From: RHLJ01 sp048058975
GTDB taxonomy: Bacteria > Bacteroidota > Rhodothermia > Balneolales > Balneolaceae
Reading direction: 5' to 3'
NCBI GenBank assembly: GCA_048058975.1
Contig: JBLLNP010000008.1
Coordinates: 1 to 64,000 of the forward strand
DNA: 64,000 nt
The translations under genes and the position numbers were made by a program. Below, piece by piece: positions 1-7,462 of this stretch; position 1 is the stretch's first letter, and each line of letters starts with the position of its first letter. The notes under the pieces are model-generated. The model did no database searches. It had not been told where the DNA came from and worked only from the letters and a program-made list of their open reading frames with translations.

Positions 1-300
1 GGAACGGTTGATGAAGGCAAGAGAGCGATTGATCTCGGGCTTCACCTTGGAATCGGAGGTGTAGTTACCTTTAAAAACGGCGCAGTAGATAAAACCGTTG
101 CTCAGTTACCATTAGATAAAATGGTCCTCGAAACAGATGCTCCGTACCTCTCACCAACGCCAAAAAGAGGAAAACGTAACGAACCTGCCTTCATGAAATT
201 CACCGCCCAAAAACTCGCGGATATTTTTGAACTGAGTTTGGAGGAAGTGGTTGAGAGGACGAGTGGTGTGGCAAGAGAGTTGTTTGGTATTGTGGGTTAA
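1..300 (+). CDS. tatD: TatD-family metal-dependent DNase, C-terminal part
   Basis: Open from the first base of the window to TAA at 298-300, so only the last 99 residues are present. The fragment carries the TatD signatures ETDAPYLSP (the Asp is a metal ligand in this family) and RGKRNEP, followed by the usual helical end. TatD proteins are TIM-barrel, metal-dependent deoxyribonucleases of the amidohydrolase superfamily, cytoplasmic and linked to DNA repair or turnover. The start and the N-terminal HxH metal site lie outside the window. The family assignment is firm; the precise substrate is not visible from the sequence. Confidence 0.93.
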   Translation, partial: GTVDEGKRAIDLGLHLGIGGVVTFKNGAVDKTVAQLPLDKMVLETDAPYLSPTPKRGKRNEPAFMKFTAQKLADIFELSLEEVVERTSGVARELFGIVG

Positions 301-496
301 CAATTGATTCTGGCTACGATTCTCTTCATCATGACCATCTCTATGCACTCCCACGCAGAGCATCGGAGCGAGGGGAAGGGAGAATAAATCTGCTCCGGTG
401 ATTTTCTCAAATTTTGTAGATAAGAACATGGACCTTCGGATTTATTCAGTGGGATATTCAATGAGCCCACGAAGCATTCGTAGTCGGGAGTTTTTG

Positions 497-520
497 GTTC
501 TTTTGGCGATCCAAAAGAAC
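497..520. repeat. Perfect 10-bp hairpin, CCAAAAGAAC family
   Basis: GTTCTTTTGG (497-506), a 4-base loop, then CCAAAAGAAC (511-520). It is closely related to the hairpin at 542-567, which differs by a compensated change in the stem (GTAC for GTTC/GAAC ends). No U-tract follows, so it does not look like a simple intrinsic terminator. Confidence 0.7.
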
Positions 521-541
521 ATATACAAGTATAACAATAAT

Positions 542-567
542 GTACTTTTGGCTTGATCCAAAAGTAC
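542..567. repeat. Perfect 10-bp hairpin, CCAAAAGTAC family
   Basis: GTACTTTTGG (542-551), a 6-base loop, and CCAAAAGTAC (558-567), followed by another partial copy of the word (CCAAAAGATCAAG). It is the second member of the pair starting at 497. The recurrence of the same word in direct and inverted orientation suggests a dispersed intergenic repeat. Confidence 0.7.
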
Positions 568-582
568 CAAAAGATCAAGACG

Positions 583-733
583 CTGAAATATTGCCGCATT
601 CAGCTTTCATGAGCTAAATAATTCCGAAGGTCTTCTTTCTCTCTGGACAAATGAGTATGGTTCTCACCTGAGCGGAATTAATTGTCCTTCGGCCACGCTC
701 ATTCTAGCTTCATGTTTTCCGGCAATATTTCAG
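583..733. repeat. 14-bp perfect inverted repeat spanning ~150 bp
   Basis: CTGAAATATTGCCG at 583-596 is the exact reverse complement of CGGCAATATTTCAG at 720-733. The enclosed 123 bases have no gene. The arrangement resembles the ends of a small non-autonomous element, but no flanking target duplication was seen. Confidence 0.55.
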
Positions 734-862
734 AGGTCGCTTTTTTTAAATTTGTAACAAAACACACAGCGAATCGGTACCAGCTTCAGTTCAAAGCAGG
801 TTAATCAAATCTTCATATCAGATAATTAGCCTTCTAAATCAACAATCAAAAAAGAGGATAGT

Positions 863-1153
863 ATGGAAAAGAGAGTGCTGGGATTTTTATTCGTTATGTT
901 TTTGGTCATGTCCTGCGCGGAAGTAGTTGCCATTGATCCGGCGGTTACCGCAGAGCCTTATGGATTCTGGAGTGGTTTGTGGCACGGAATAATTGCTCCG
1001 TTTAGTTTTATCGGTAGTCTGTTTAAAGATGATATTGCGGTATATGCAATCAATAATACGGGTGGCTGGTACGATTTTGGTTTTCTGCTAGGAGCAGGGG
1101 TATTTTTGGGTGGTGGAAGTAAAGGGGCAAGCAGGAGAAAGAAGAATGGATAA
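863..1153 (+). CDS. Small putative lipoprotein of unknown function
   Basis: 96 residues. The N-terminus is a lipoprotein signal (hydrophobic FLFVMFLVMSC, lipobox Cys at 18). The mature part has a GFWSGLWHGIIAPFSFI segment, then a polar loop with a NNTGGWYDFGF motif, a glycine-rich hydrophobic segment and a basic tail. I recall small conserved proteins with the same W-G-L-W-H-G-x-x-A-P-F / GGWYxFGF pattern in diverse bacteria, but no function is known to me. A good ribosome site (AGAGGAT) precedes the ATG. It stands alone, convergent with the leftward gene ending at 1170. Confidence 0.75.
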   Translation: MEKRVLGFLFVMFLVMSCAEVVAIDPAVTAEPYGFWSGLWHGIIAPFSFIGSLFKDDIAVYAINNTGGWYDFGFLLGAGVFLGGGSKGASRRKKNG

Positions 1154-1169
1154 TTTTCCATATACTTTT

Positions 1170-1910
1170 TTAATAATCCTTCCCCAATAACTCAATCACA
1201 ATTCCTTCCAAATGGATTAAATCTTTTTTCTCAGATAGTAATGAGTCTAGTCGTGTATCGCCCATATTCTGAATACAATAATCAGGAAGCTGGTCTTTGA
1301 AGTTCAAGTGAACGAAGGTATCTATAATTCTCTCTTTTAGTCCATGAGGGACATCATATTTTTGCATAATTGATTCCTCCACTCCAATATGAATAATCTC
1401 ATGTATAATCGTATTACGAGGATTTTCATATTGCTTAAATCCACCTTCAAGGGTTGTAAATAATAGAATGGAGCCCTCTTCGGGATTATAGCCTCCCCCT
1501 GGCCCATATAGAGTTAAGGTCACAGTGTAAGTTTCAAAAAACCTGAAATCCCAGTTTCTTTCTGCATTTTTGATTTTGCCAATCAATGATTCCAGTAAGG
1601 CAGTTTCACTTACGACTTTTTTATATCCCTTTTCATAGTCAGATTTCTTGTAAACTTTCTCTTTCATAAAGGCAGAAAGAGCTTTGTAGTCTTCATTATT
1701 AAGAGTTTTTTCTCTGGATTTAGTTTTTAAGGACTCAATTAAACTGCCTTCCGGAAGGGAGATATCGTAACCGTATTCGTCAAAAAATGAAATATTCTGT
1801 ATAGTTCTCCAGACATATTCAGTTTCTTGTTCAACGGTGGGTATTAGTATGTCTATTTTTCCAGAATATCCAAATAGAAGTAAAAGACTAAAAATGGCGA
1901 AATGATACAT
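1170..1910 (-). CDS. Putative exported protein with a HEIIH metal-binding motif
   Basis: 246 residues. The N-terminus (MYHFAIFSLLLLFGYSG) looks like a signal peptide or anchor. Around residues 166-172 is IIHEIIHIGVEE, a gluzincin-like HExxH sequence followed by conserved-looking acidic residues, so a zinc peptidase fold or a degenerate relative is possible; I cannot name the family. A glycine-rich turn (YGPGGGYNPEEGS) precedes the motif. Its ATG overlaps the TAA of pdxB as TAATG, so the two are probably translated together, although a functional link with pyridoxal phosphate synthesis is not obvious. Confidence 0.72.
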   Translation of the reverse strand: MYHFAIFSLLLLFGYSGKIDILIPTVEQETEYVWRTIQNISFFDEYGYDISLPEGSLIESLKTKSREKTLNNEDYKALSAFMKEKVYKKSDYEKGYKKVVSETALLESLIGKIKNAERNWDFRFFETYTVTLTLYGPGGGYNPEEGSILLFTTLEGGFKQYENPRNTIIHEIIHIGVEESIMQKYDVPHGLKERIIDTFVHLNFKDQLPDYCIQNMGDTRLDSLLSEKKDLIHLEGIVIELLGKDY

Positions 1911-3019
1911 TAAGTATGAACTCCCAGTTTTTTTAACTCATCAAACCCATTCAGAAACCCAGGCTCAAGCCTGAGAAACCCATACTCGTATCGGTATGGG
2001 CGGTCGGTTCTTAATTTTTGAAACAAGGCAGCTTTATTATGGCGTTGAGCTAAATCACGAAGTGCAGCATCGTATTCTTTAATTGGATGGAGCCTAAGTA
2101 ACCAGTCTCGGAGAGTGTATTTAAGATTTGCCGCCTTAATTTCTTTAGTTGGGTACAGATTTTCGGTAGGCGGACATTCCAACTTAAAAAAATGGCAAAG
2201 TTGTTCGCACACCATCTTGCTGGCATTCAGTTTAGATTGTTCTGAGTACCCTGCTATATGTGGGGTTGCTATGAAAGCTTTATTAGCAAACTCAACATCG
2301 AAGTCAGGTTCATTTTCCCAGACATCTATTATGAGTTCTTTAACAGAACCTGAATCCATAGCTTCAGAAATGGCTTTCTCATCAATTACTCCACCCCGGG
2401 CCGCATTGATAATTAGTTCAAAATTTCGATCGGATAGTTTTTTTTCATCAAGCCAGTACCTGGTTGCATATTTTCCGGATTCAGAAAGTGAAACATGAAA
2501 AGTGAGGATGTCACAATTCAGTACTTCATCCAAAGTGGCGGAGATAAAACCGGGATCACGTTCAGCTCTGGGGGGGTCGTAAAGTACGGTCTTCAACCCG
2601 AAATCATGAAGAATCCCGGCAACGGCAGAGCCTGCTTTTCCAACTCCTACAATTCCATAGCTATAATCTCTCAGGTGTTTCTTCTTTTCTTCCTGCCAAA
2701 GAAGAAGTCCGGTCATTACATATTCCGCAACGGCTCTGGCATTATTCCCAAGGGCGTCAGCAAAGTGTACCTGATCGGATTTTAAGTACTCAATATCCAC
2801 ATGATCGGTGCCTGAAGAACCCGTTCCAACAAATTTCAGAGAAGAAGGGATGTTTGGGTAGCTTTCGGGAGTTAATTTGGAAACCGTTCTCAGAAGAAGT
2901 GCTTCAAAACCACTTGTATCGGGAAGTCCATTATTGGGGTCGTAGGTTGTCAATTCAACCTCATCAGGAAGAAATTCTTCCAATCTGTACAGATTTTGAT
3001 CGGCAATTACTTTGATCAA
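1910..3019 (-). CDS. pdxB: Erythronate-4-phosphate dehydrogenase
   Basis: 369 residues, close to the usual PdxB length of about 380. It catalyses NAD-dependent oxidation of 4-phosphoerythronate, the second step of the DXP-dependent pathway to pyridoxal 5'-phosphate. The D-2-hydroxyacid dehydrogenase fold is clear: the Rossmann motif GIVGVGKAGSAV, the DPPRAERD stretch typical of PdxB, NAARGGVID with the catalytic Arg, VWENEPD with Glu, and TPHIAGYS with the catalytic His. The C-terminal ~90 residues match the extra PdxB dimerisation domain, which separates it from SerA-like relatives. It is first in a two-gene leftward operon. Confidence 0.92.
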   Translation of the reverse strand: MIKVIADQNLYRLEEFLPDEVELTTYDPNNGLPDTSGFEALLLRTVSKLTPESYPNIPSSLKFVGTGSSGTDHVDIEYLKSDQVHFADALGNNARAVAEYVMTGLLLWQEEKKKHLRDYSYGIVGVGKAGSAVAGILHDFGLKTVLYDPPRAERDPGFISATLDEVLNCDILTFHVSLSESGKYATRYWLDEKKLSDRNFELIINAARGGVIDEKAISEAMDSGSVKELIIDVWENEPDFDVEFANKAFIATPHIAGYSEQSKLNASKMVCEQLCHFFKLECPPTENLYPTKEIKAANLKYTLRDWLLRLHPIKEYDAALRDLAQRHNKAALFQKLRTDRPYRYEYGFLRLEPGFLNGFDELKKLGVHT

Positions 3020-3054
3020 AGAAAATCAGGTTAAAGTGAGAAAATAATGCTGAA

Positions 3055-4416
3055 TTGACCTATACTTGGTCTATGAATGCCAAGTATAACATAGTTTCAC
3101 TTATTCGCAAAAAAAGGGATGGGAAAAGTCTCTCCGGTGATGAAATTAAATACATCGTACAGGCTTATACCAATAGCGATATCGAAGATTATCAGGTAAG
3201 TGCATTCCTGATGGCCGGATTTTTGAATGGAATGAATTCAGAAGAATCTGCGGCGCTAACAGAGTCGATGTTAAATTCCGGAATTGTAGTGGACTTATCT
3301 TCCATCCCAGGTAAAAAAGTAGATAAACACTCAACTGGAGGAGTTGGAGACAAACTATCCTTAATTCTGGCTCCCGTTGTAGCTGCAGCAGGAGTGCCTG
3401 TTCCTATGATTTCGGGTCGGGGACTTGGACATACCGGAGGCACACTGGATAAACTGGAATCCATTCCTGGATTTTATACTGATATGAATCTGGATCGTTA
3501 TACCGAAATTATAGCCAAACATAATCTGGTGCTAGCGGGACAAACCAAAGAAATTGCTCCAGCCGACAAGAAATTATACGCGCTTCGCGATGTTACGGCT
3601 ACGGTGGAATTCATTCCCTTTATCGCGGGAAGTATAATGAGTAAAAAACTAGCTGAGGGAATTGATGCACTTGTTTTAGATGTAAAATATGGTTCCGGTG
3701 CGTTTATGAAGACAGTAGATGAAGCAATCGAACTTGCAGAAACACTGGTTGGAATCGGGGAGCGCTTCAATAAGAAAACCATTGCCTACCTCACAAATAT
3801 GAATCAACCTTTGGGCTTTAAAATTGGAAATTGGATGGAAGTTGAAGAATGCATTTATGCACTTCATGGCGATGGCCCTGATGATATTATGAAGTTATCA
3901 AACCTTCTTTCAGGTACAATGATTTATTTGGGAGAAAAAGCAGACAGTGTGGAAGAAGGGGTGAAAATAAGTGAGGAAGTCATTACGAACGGTAATGCAT
4001 TTCAAAAGTGGATTGATATTGTAGAGGAACAGGGAGGAGATTCGTCAGTAATCAAAAACCCCGAGGAATACCCAAAAGCAACCTATCAATTTGATCTTCA
4101 AAGCCAATACGATGGGTTTATAACGGCGATTAATTCTTTTGAGATAGGAATGGGATCACTTGAATTGGGTGCCGGACGCAAAAGTATTGATGATATCATT
4201 GATCCTGAAGCTGGAATCACCCTGAAAAAGAAAGTTGGTGACAAAATATCTAAAGGTGAAACAATTTTAACCGGATTCACGAACAAGCCTGCCACGATTG
4301 AAACTGTGACCGGGCAGTTATACGGGGCGGTTGAAATCAGTGCTGAGCAACCAGAATTGGAACCTTTGGTTACTCATGTTAGCGACAGCGAAGGCACAAG
4401 GGCATTTGAGCTTTAG
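3055..4416 (+). CDS. pdp: Pyrimidine-nucleoside (thymidine) phosphorylase
   Basis: Glycosyltransferase family 3 enzyme that splits thymidine/uridine with phosphate to give base and deoxyribose- or ribose-1-phosphate. Seen in order: N-terminal helical domain, phosphate-binding KVDKHSTGGVGDK, SGRGLGHTGGTLDKLESI, PADKKLYALRDVTATV, SIMSKKLAEG, and the C-terminal biotinyl-like domain. The insertion EQGGDSSVI resembles the Bacillus Pdp type more than DeoA. The longest frame begins with TTG at 3055; ATG at 3073 (MNAKYN) fits family N-termini better, so the protein is about 447 or 453 residues. Divergent from pdxB with only 35 bp between. Confidence 0.93.
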   Translation: MTYTWSMNAKYNIVSLIRKKRDGKSLSGDEIKYIVQAYTNSDIEDYQVSAFLMAGFLNGMNSEESAALTESMLNSGIVVDLSSIPGKKVDKHSTGGVGDKLSLILAPVVAAAGVPVPMISGRGLGHTGGTLDKLESIPGFYTDMNLDRYTEIIAKHNLVLAGQTKEIAPADKKLYALRDVTATVEFIPFIAGSIMSKKLAEGIDALVLDVKYGSGAFMKTVDEAIELAETLVGIGERFNKKTIAYLTNMNQPLGFKIGNWMEVEECIYALHGDGPDDIMKLSNLLSGTMIYLGEKADSVEEGVKISEEVITNGNAFQKWIDIVEEQGGDSSVIKNPEEYPKATYQFDLQSQYDGFITAINSFEIGMGSLELGAGRKSIDDIIDPEAGITLKKKVGDKISKGETILTGFTNKPATIETVTGQLYGAVEISAEQPELEPLVTHVSDSEGTRAFEL

Positions 4417-4489
4417 CATGTTGAATTACGATAATAATCAGTTAACTTAGTTCCTGATACAAAAAGGGCATAAAAATACGGTAAAAATC

Positions 4490-5233
4490 ATGTTAAAAAG
4501 ATTTATTCGCGCTATCAAATCGATGTTCGGTGGGGTTATCAGCTCCATGGAGAACCCAAAATTAATATTAGAACAGAATATTCGCGAGCTGAACGATCAG
4601 ATTCCTCAGATGAATGAGAATATCGCTACGGTTAAAGCGAATCTTATCATGCTCCAAAAAGAGGTGAAGCGCAACGAAAAACAAATCACAGAGCTTACTT
4701 CAAAAATAAAGTCGGCCATTAAAGCGGGACGTGATGATATCGCGGAGGGATACGCGCTTCAATTAGAAAAAGCTAAAGAGACACTTATTCATACTTCTGA
4801 TCAATTACAATTCGCTGAACGTGCTTATGAAAAAGCATTAAAGGTGAAAAAAGTGTTTATGCGCGAAAAAGACCGCAAAATACAGGAAGCGAAAGAAGCT
4901 TTACGTGCCAGCGAGCGTGCAGAGTGGCAGGCAAAAATCGCGGATACTTTAGAGCAGTTCGAAGTGGGTGGAATTGATCAGACTCACGACGAAATGATTT
5001 CCCGTATCAATGAAGAAGCCGCTAAAAATGAAGCTCGTATGGAAATCGCTTTGGATAGTATCGATACTCAGACGATGGAAATCGAGGCTAACGCAGAGAA
5101 AATCAGAGCACATGAATTGGTAGAACAATTTAAGCTTGAAATGGGGGAATCGTCCGGTTCAATTTCTATTGACGAAGAAACAACCGAAGAAGAAGCTCCT
5201 ACGAAGTCAGTCGGTACCAAAGAAAAAAGCTAA
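4490..5233 (+). CDS. pspA: PspA/IM30 (Vipp1)-family membrane-stress protein
   Basis: 247 residues of almost continuous coiled coil with the family N-terminus: MLKRFIRAIKSMFGGVIS amphipathic helix, then MENPKLILEQNIRELNDQ. PspA/Vipp1 proteins are bacterial relatives of ESCRT-III that polymerise on the inner face of the cytoplasmic membrane and stabilise or remodel it. The C-terminal ~30 residues are acidic and disordered (EETTEEEAPTKS). It is the first gene of a same-strand cluster continuing to 10531; the next gene starts 12 bases downstream. No PspF-like activator or PspBC genes are nearby, so regulation differs from the E. coli system. Confidence 0.93.
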   Translation: MLKRFIRAIKSMFGGVISSMENPKLILEQNIRELNDQIPQMNENIATVKANLIMLQKEVKRNEKQITELTSKIKSAIKAGRDDIAEGYALQLEKAKETLIHTSDQLQFAERAYEKALKVKKVFMREKDRKIQEAKEALRASERAEWQAKIADTLEQFEVGGIDQTHDEMISRINEEAAKNEARMEIALDSIDTQTMEIEANAEKIRAHELVEQFKLEMGESSGSISIDEETTEEEAPTKSVGTKEKS

Positions 5234-5245
5234 TAAGTTGCTACC

Positions 5246-5620
5246 ATGAGTACCCGAAGTGAACAGGAACGCGAACGCCTTAAAGAAGAATACAAGGATC
5301 ATTACCGACGTATTAAAGAGGCTAAAGAGCGTTTAAAACAAACCGAGCAGAAAGGAAAGATTGCACAGGCATTGAATAATATGAATGCCGACAATCTACT
5401 GGAATCGGTGGATGAGTTTCTGGGTAAAGTAAAAGAAAAAGTAACTAATGTAGAAGCTCGCCTGGATGTAGCGATGGATAGTCTGGATGAGGATGATCCA
5501 TCAACAGCAGCGGGTAAACTTAAGCAGGAAGAGCTGGATGCTGAAATAAAAAAGCAAAGAGCGAAGCAAACCCTGCAACAAGTGAAGGCAGAAAATGGGT
5601 ATGCTGTATTCGGAAATTGA
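5246..5620 (+). CDS. Coiled-coil protein of the PspA cluster (frame broken near 3' end)
   Basis: 124 residues as read, nearly all charged coiled coil (Lys/Glu/Arg-rich helices), no signal or membrane segment. It shares with PspA the pattern of an N-terminal heptad region and a RLDVAMDSLD stretch similar to PspA's RMEIALDSID, so it is probably a divergent PspA-like or PspA-associated protein. The frame ends prematurely: at GAAAATGGG (5591-5599) a +1 shift leads into MGMLYSEIEKHAEEIHAEK and a tail ending EDTSEKS at TAA 5709-5711, which overlaps the next ATG. The natural product was therefore probably about 154 residues. Confidence 0.75.
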   Translation: MSTRSEQERERLKEEYKDHYRRIKEAKERLKQTEQKGKIAQALNNMNADNLLESVDEFLGKVKEKVTNVEARLDVAMDSLDEDDPSTAAGKLKQEELDAEIKKQRAKQTLQQVKAENGYAVFGN

Positions 5621-5711
5621 AAAACATGCCGAGGAAATTCACGCCGAAAAAACAATAGGAACAAAAAAGGAAGACGCTTCCGGTAACGAAGACACTTCAG
5701 AAAAAAGTTAA
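5595..5711 (+). pseudogene. Out-of-frame C-terminal tail of the coiled-coil gene
   Basis: This 38-residue stretch in the +1 frame continues the coiled coil (MGMLYSEIEKHAEEI) and ends with an acidic/Ser-Lys tail like that of PspA (KEKS versus SEKS). Its TAA shares the A of the following ATG (TAATG at 5709-5713), the coupling expected inside an operon. It has no start site of its own with a good ribosome site. I infer one extra A in the 5592-5595 run, real or artefactual. Confidence 0.65.
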
Positions 5712-6601
5712 TGTCTGCAGACGAGTTAAATATAAATTATACCAGGGAAGCATTCCTGAACCCGATTAATCTTGGAGTTTTATTGGCTTCCACTTTAGGA
5801 GCTTTATTCTTCAGTAATTTGAGCGTGGATGTTTCCAATATTCTTCTCTCTACGGTATTTGGAGTTGAGTTGATGTACCTGGGTGTTGTACCTAAGCTTC
5901 CCCGTTTTCGAAAGAAAGTAGAGTTGAAGAAAATTAAGGAGCGTCACGCTTCCAGCAATGAGAAAGATCTATTCCAATCGTTAGACTCAGCCAGCCAAAA
6001 ACGGTTTTTAGTACTTAAACACCTCGCACAGTTGGTGCAGGAGAATTTTGAAAAACTTCCGTACAGCTCACAAGGGTTGTTGGATAACATCGGCAAAAAG
6101 ATTGATGAGCTACTCGGAAACTACCTGACGCTGCTCGATCTGATCAAACGATATGAGATTTATCTGAATACAACATTAGAGACCAATCTTAAAGAAGAAG
6201 TAGTGCGTCAGATTGAAGAGATAAGAACTATCGAGTCTGAAAAACTAAAGCGGACTAAATCGAGGCGTGTGGCGATCATGCAAAAACGCTTGCAGAAATT
6301 TAAAATCGCTAAAGAAAAGTATCTGGTGTGTGAAACTCACTTGGAAACTATTGAGGACGCTGTTCGATATATCTATGAGCAATCTATGACAATGAGTAAT
6401 CCTGAAGAAATTGGCTTCCAGCTAGATAACCTGCTTACCGAGGTTGATGAAACTTCTCAGCTCATAGACGATCTGGATCAGGATATTCTACCTGAATACA
6501 CTACCGAATGGGAAACTGAACTCGATTTCGATTCTATTTTGGATGAACTTTCTGATGATGTAACTTCAGAAACACAACCAAAGAAAAGAGTTCAGGAATA
6601 A
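5711..6601 (+). CDS. Membrane-anchored coiled-coil protein of the PspA cluster
   Basis: 296 residues. Residues ~20-36 (GVLLASTLGALFFSNL) and ~43-61 (NILLSTVFGVELMYLGVV) form a hairpin of two membrane segments; the remaining ~230 residues are predicted long helices with heptads and an acidic end (DFDSILDELSDD). I do not recognise the family. The topology, with a short N-terminus, membrane hairpin and large cytoplasmic coiled coil, would suit a membrane docking partner for the PspA-like proteins before it. ATG overlaps the restored stop of the previous gene, and the next gene follows 2 bases after its stop. Confidence 0.78.
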   Translation: MSADELNINYTREAFLNPINLGVLLASTLGALFFSNLSVDVSNILLSTVFGVELMYLGVVPKLPRFRKKVELKKIKERHASSNEKDLFQSLDSASQKRFLVLKHLAQLVQENFEKLPYSSQGLLDNIGKKIDELLGNYLTLLDLIKRYEIYLNTTLETNLKEEVVRQIEEIRTIESEKLKRTKSRRVAIMQKRLQKFKIAKEKYLVCETHLETIEDAVRYIYEQSMTMSNPEEIGFQLDNLLTEVDETSQLIDDLDQDILPEYTTEWETELDFDSILDELSDDVTSETQPKKRVQE

Positions 6602-6603
6602 GA

Positions 6604-7383
6604 ATGAGTACAGCTTTTGAAACACTGATTTTGGAAGTAGATGATTCCGGAATTTGTACACTTACCATAAATCGTCCCAAACAATTAAACGCACTTAATA
6701 ATCAGGTTTTTGAAGAACTTGATATCGCTCTTGATCAAATTGAAAAAGATGAATCTGTTCGTGCACTCATTATTACAGGTTCCGGCGATAAAGCCTTTGT
6801 TGCAGGGGCGGATATTAAAGAATTCGCTGATTTCGATTCCAAACAAGCCACTGAGCTATCAAAAAGAGGGCACCGGGTATTTCAAAGAATTGAAGATTTA
6901 ACTATTCCTGCTATGGCTGCAATAAATGGCTATGCGTTAGGTGGTGGATTTGAGTTAGCGCTTTCCTGCCATCTAAGAATAGCATCTCAAAATGCGCTAG
7001 TGGGATTACCGGAAGTTAGTTTGGGATTAATTCCGGGGTATGGAGGCACCCAGCGATTAACAAAAATTGTGGGTCAACCAAAAGCATTGGAACTTATCAT
7101 GTCTGGCCGTTTCGCAAAAGCAGGTGAGGCATTAACCTTAGGACTTGTAAACGGCGTAGCTGAGGGCGATTTGCTGGAAGAAGCAAAAAAGATGCTTTCG
7201 GGAATGATAAAACAAGCACCTCTGGCTGTAAAAAATGCTATATTAGCAGTTAAGGAAGCAGGTAAAGATTCGGGATTCGAATCGGAAGCAAATCTATTTG
7301 GAGATTTGTTCTCCACTGCGGATTTTAGGGAGGGAACTTCGGCATTCATTGAAAAGAGAAAGCCAAATTTCTCCGGCAAATAG
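6604..7383 (+). CDS. Enoyl-CoA hydratase/isomerase family protein
   Basis: 259 residues, the standard length for a crotonase-fold enzyme. The oxyanion-hole and CoA-binding motifs FVAGADIKEF and GYALGGGFELALSCHLRIA are present, and PEVSLGLIPGYGGTQRL supplies the catalytic Glu typical of true hydratases. It would add water to trans-2-enoyl-CoA in fatty-acid oxidation or a butyryl-CoA-type route (crt-like). It sits 2 bp behind the membrane coiled-coil gene, so it is co-transcribed with the PspA cluster; the link could be lipid turnover, but that is inference. Confidence 0.92.
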   Translation: MSTAFETLILEVDDSGICTLTINRPKQLNALNNQVFEELDIALDQIEKDESVRALIITGSGDKAFVAGADIKEFADFDSKQATELSKRGHRVFQRIEDLTIPAMAAINGYALGGGFELALSCHLRIASQNALVGLPEVSLGLIPGYGGTQRLTKIVGQPKALELIMSGRFAKAGEALTLGLVNGVAEGDLLEEAKKMLSGMIKQAPLAVKNAILAVKEAGKDSGFESEANLFGDLFSTADFREGTSAFIEKRKPNFSGK

Positions 7384-7462
7384 GAACGAATTAATAGTTA
7401 ATGAGCGACGAGCCTCCATCGGGTAGCACATCAAATTTTAAAAATACAGGAGCCAAATAGGT

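Larger units (their letters stand above)
301..862. other. Repeat-rich spacer of 562 bp without a convincing gene
   Basis: No open frame here has coding character. The spacer contains several perfect inverted repeats: 431-440 pairs with 623-632, 497-506 with 511-520, 542-551 with 558-567, and 583-596 with 720-733. The two central hairpins share the word CCAAAAG(A/T)AC. The 583/720 arms cross the 431/623 arms, so the whole could fold into a complex RNA or be the remains of a dispersed element. The last ~60 bases upstream of 863 look like an ordinary promoter/leader of the next gene. Confidence 0.6.

Noticed and set aside
297..599. Leftward open frame of 100 codons in the first spacer, and a second at 151-429
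   Set aside because: It translates the palindromic repeat (peptides such as FGSPKEPKTPD) and has no ribosome site or recognisable fold; the 151-429 frame lies partly across tatD on the opposite strand.
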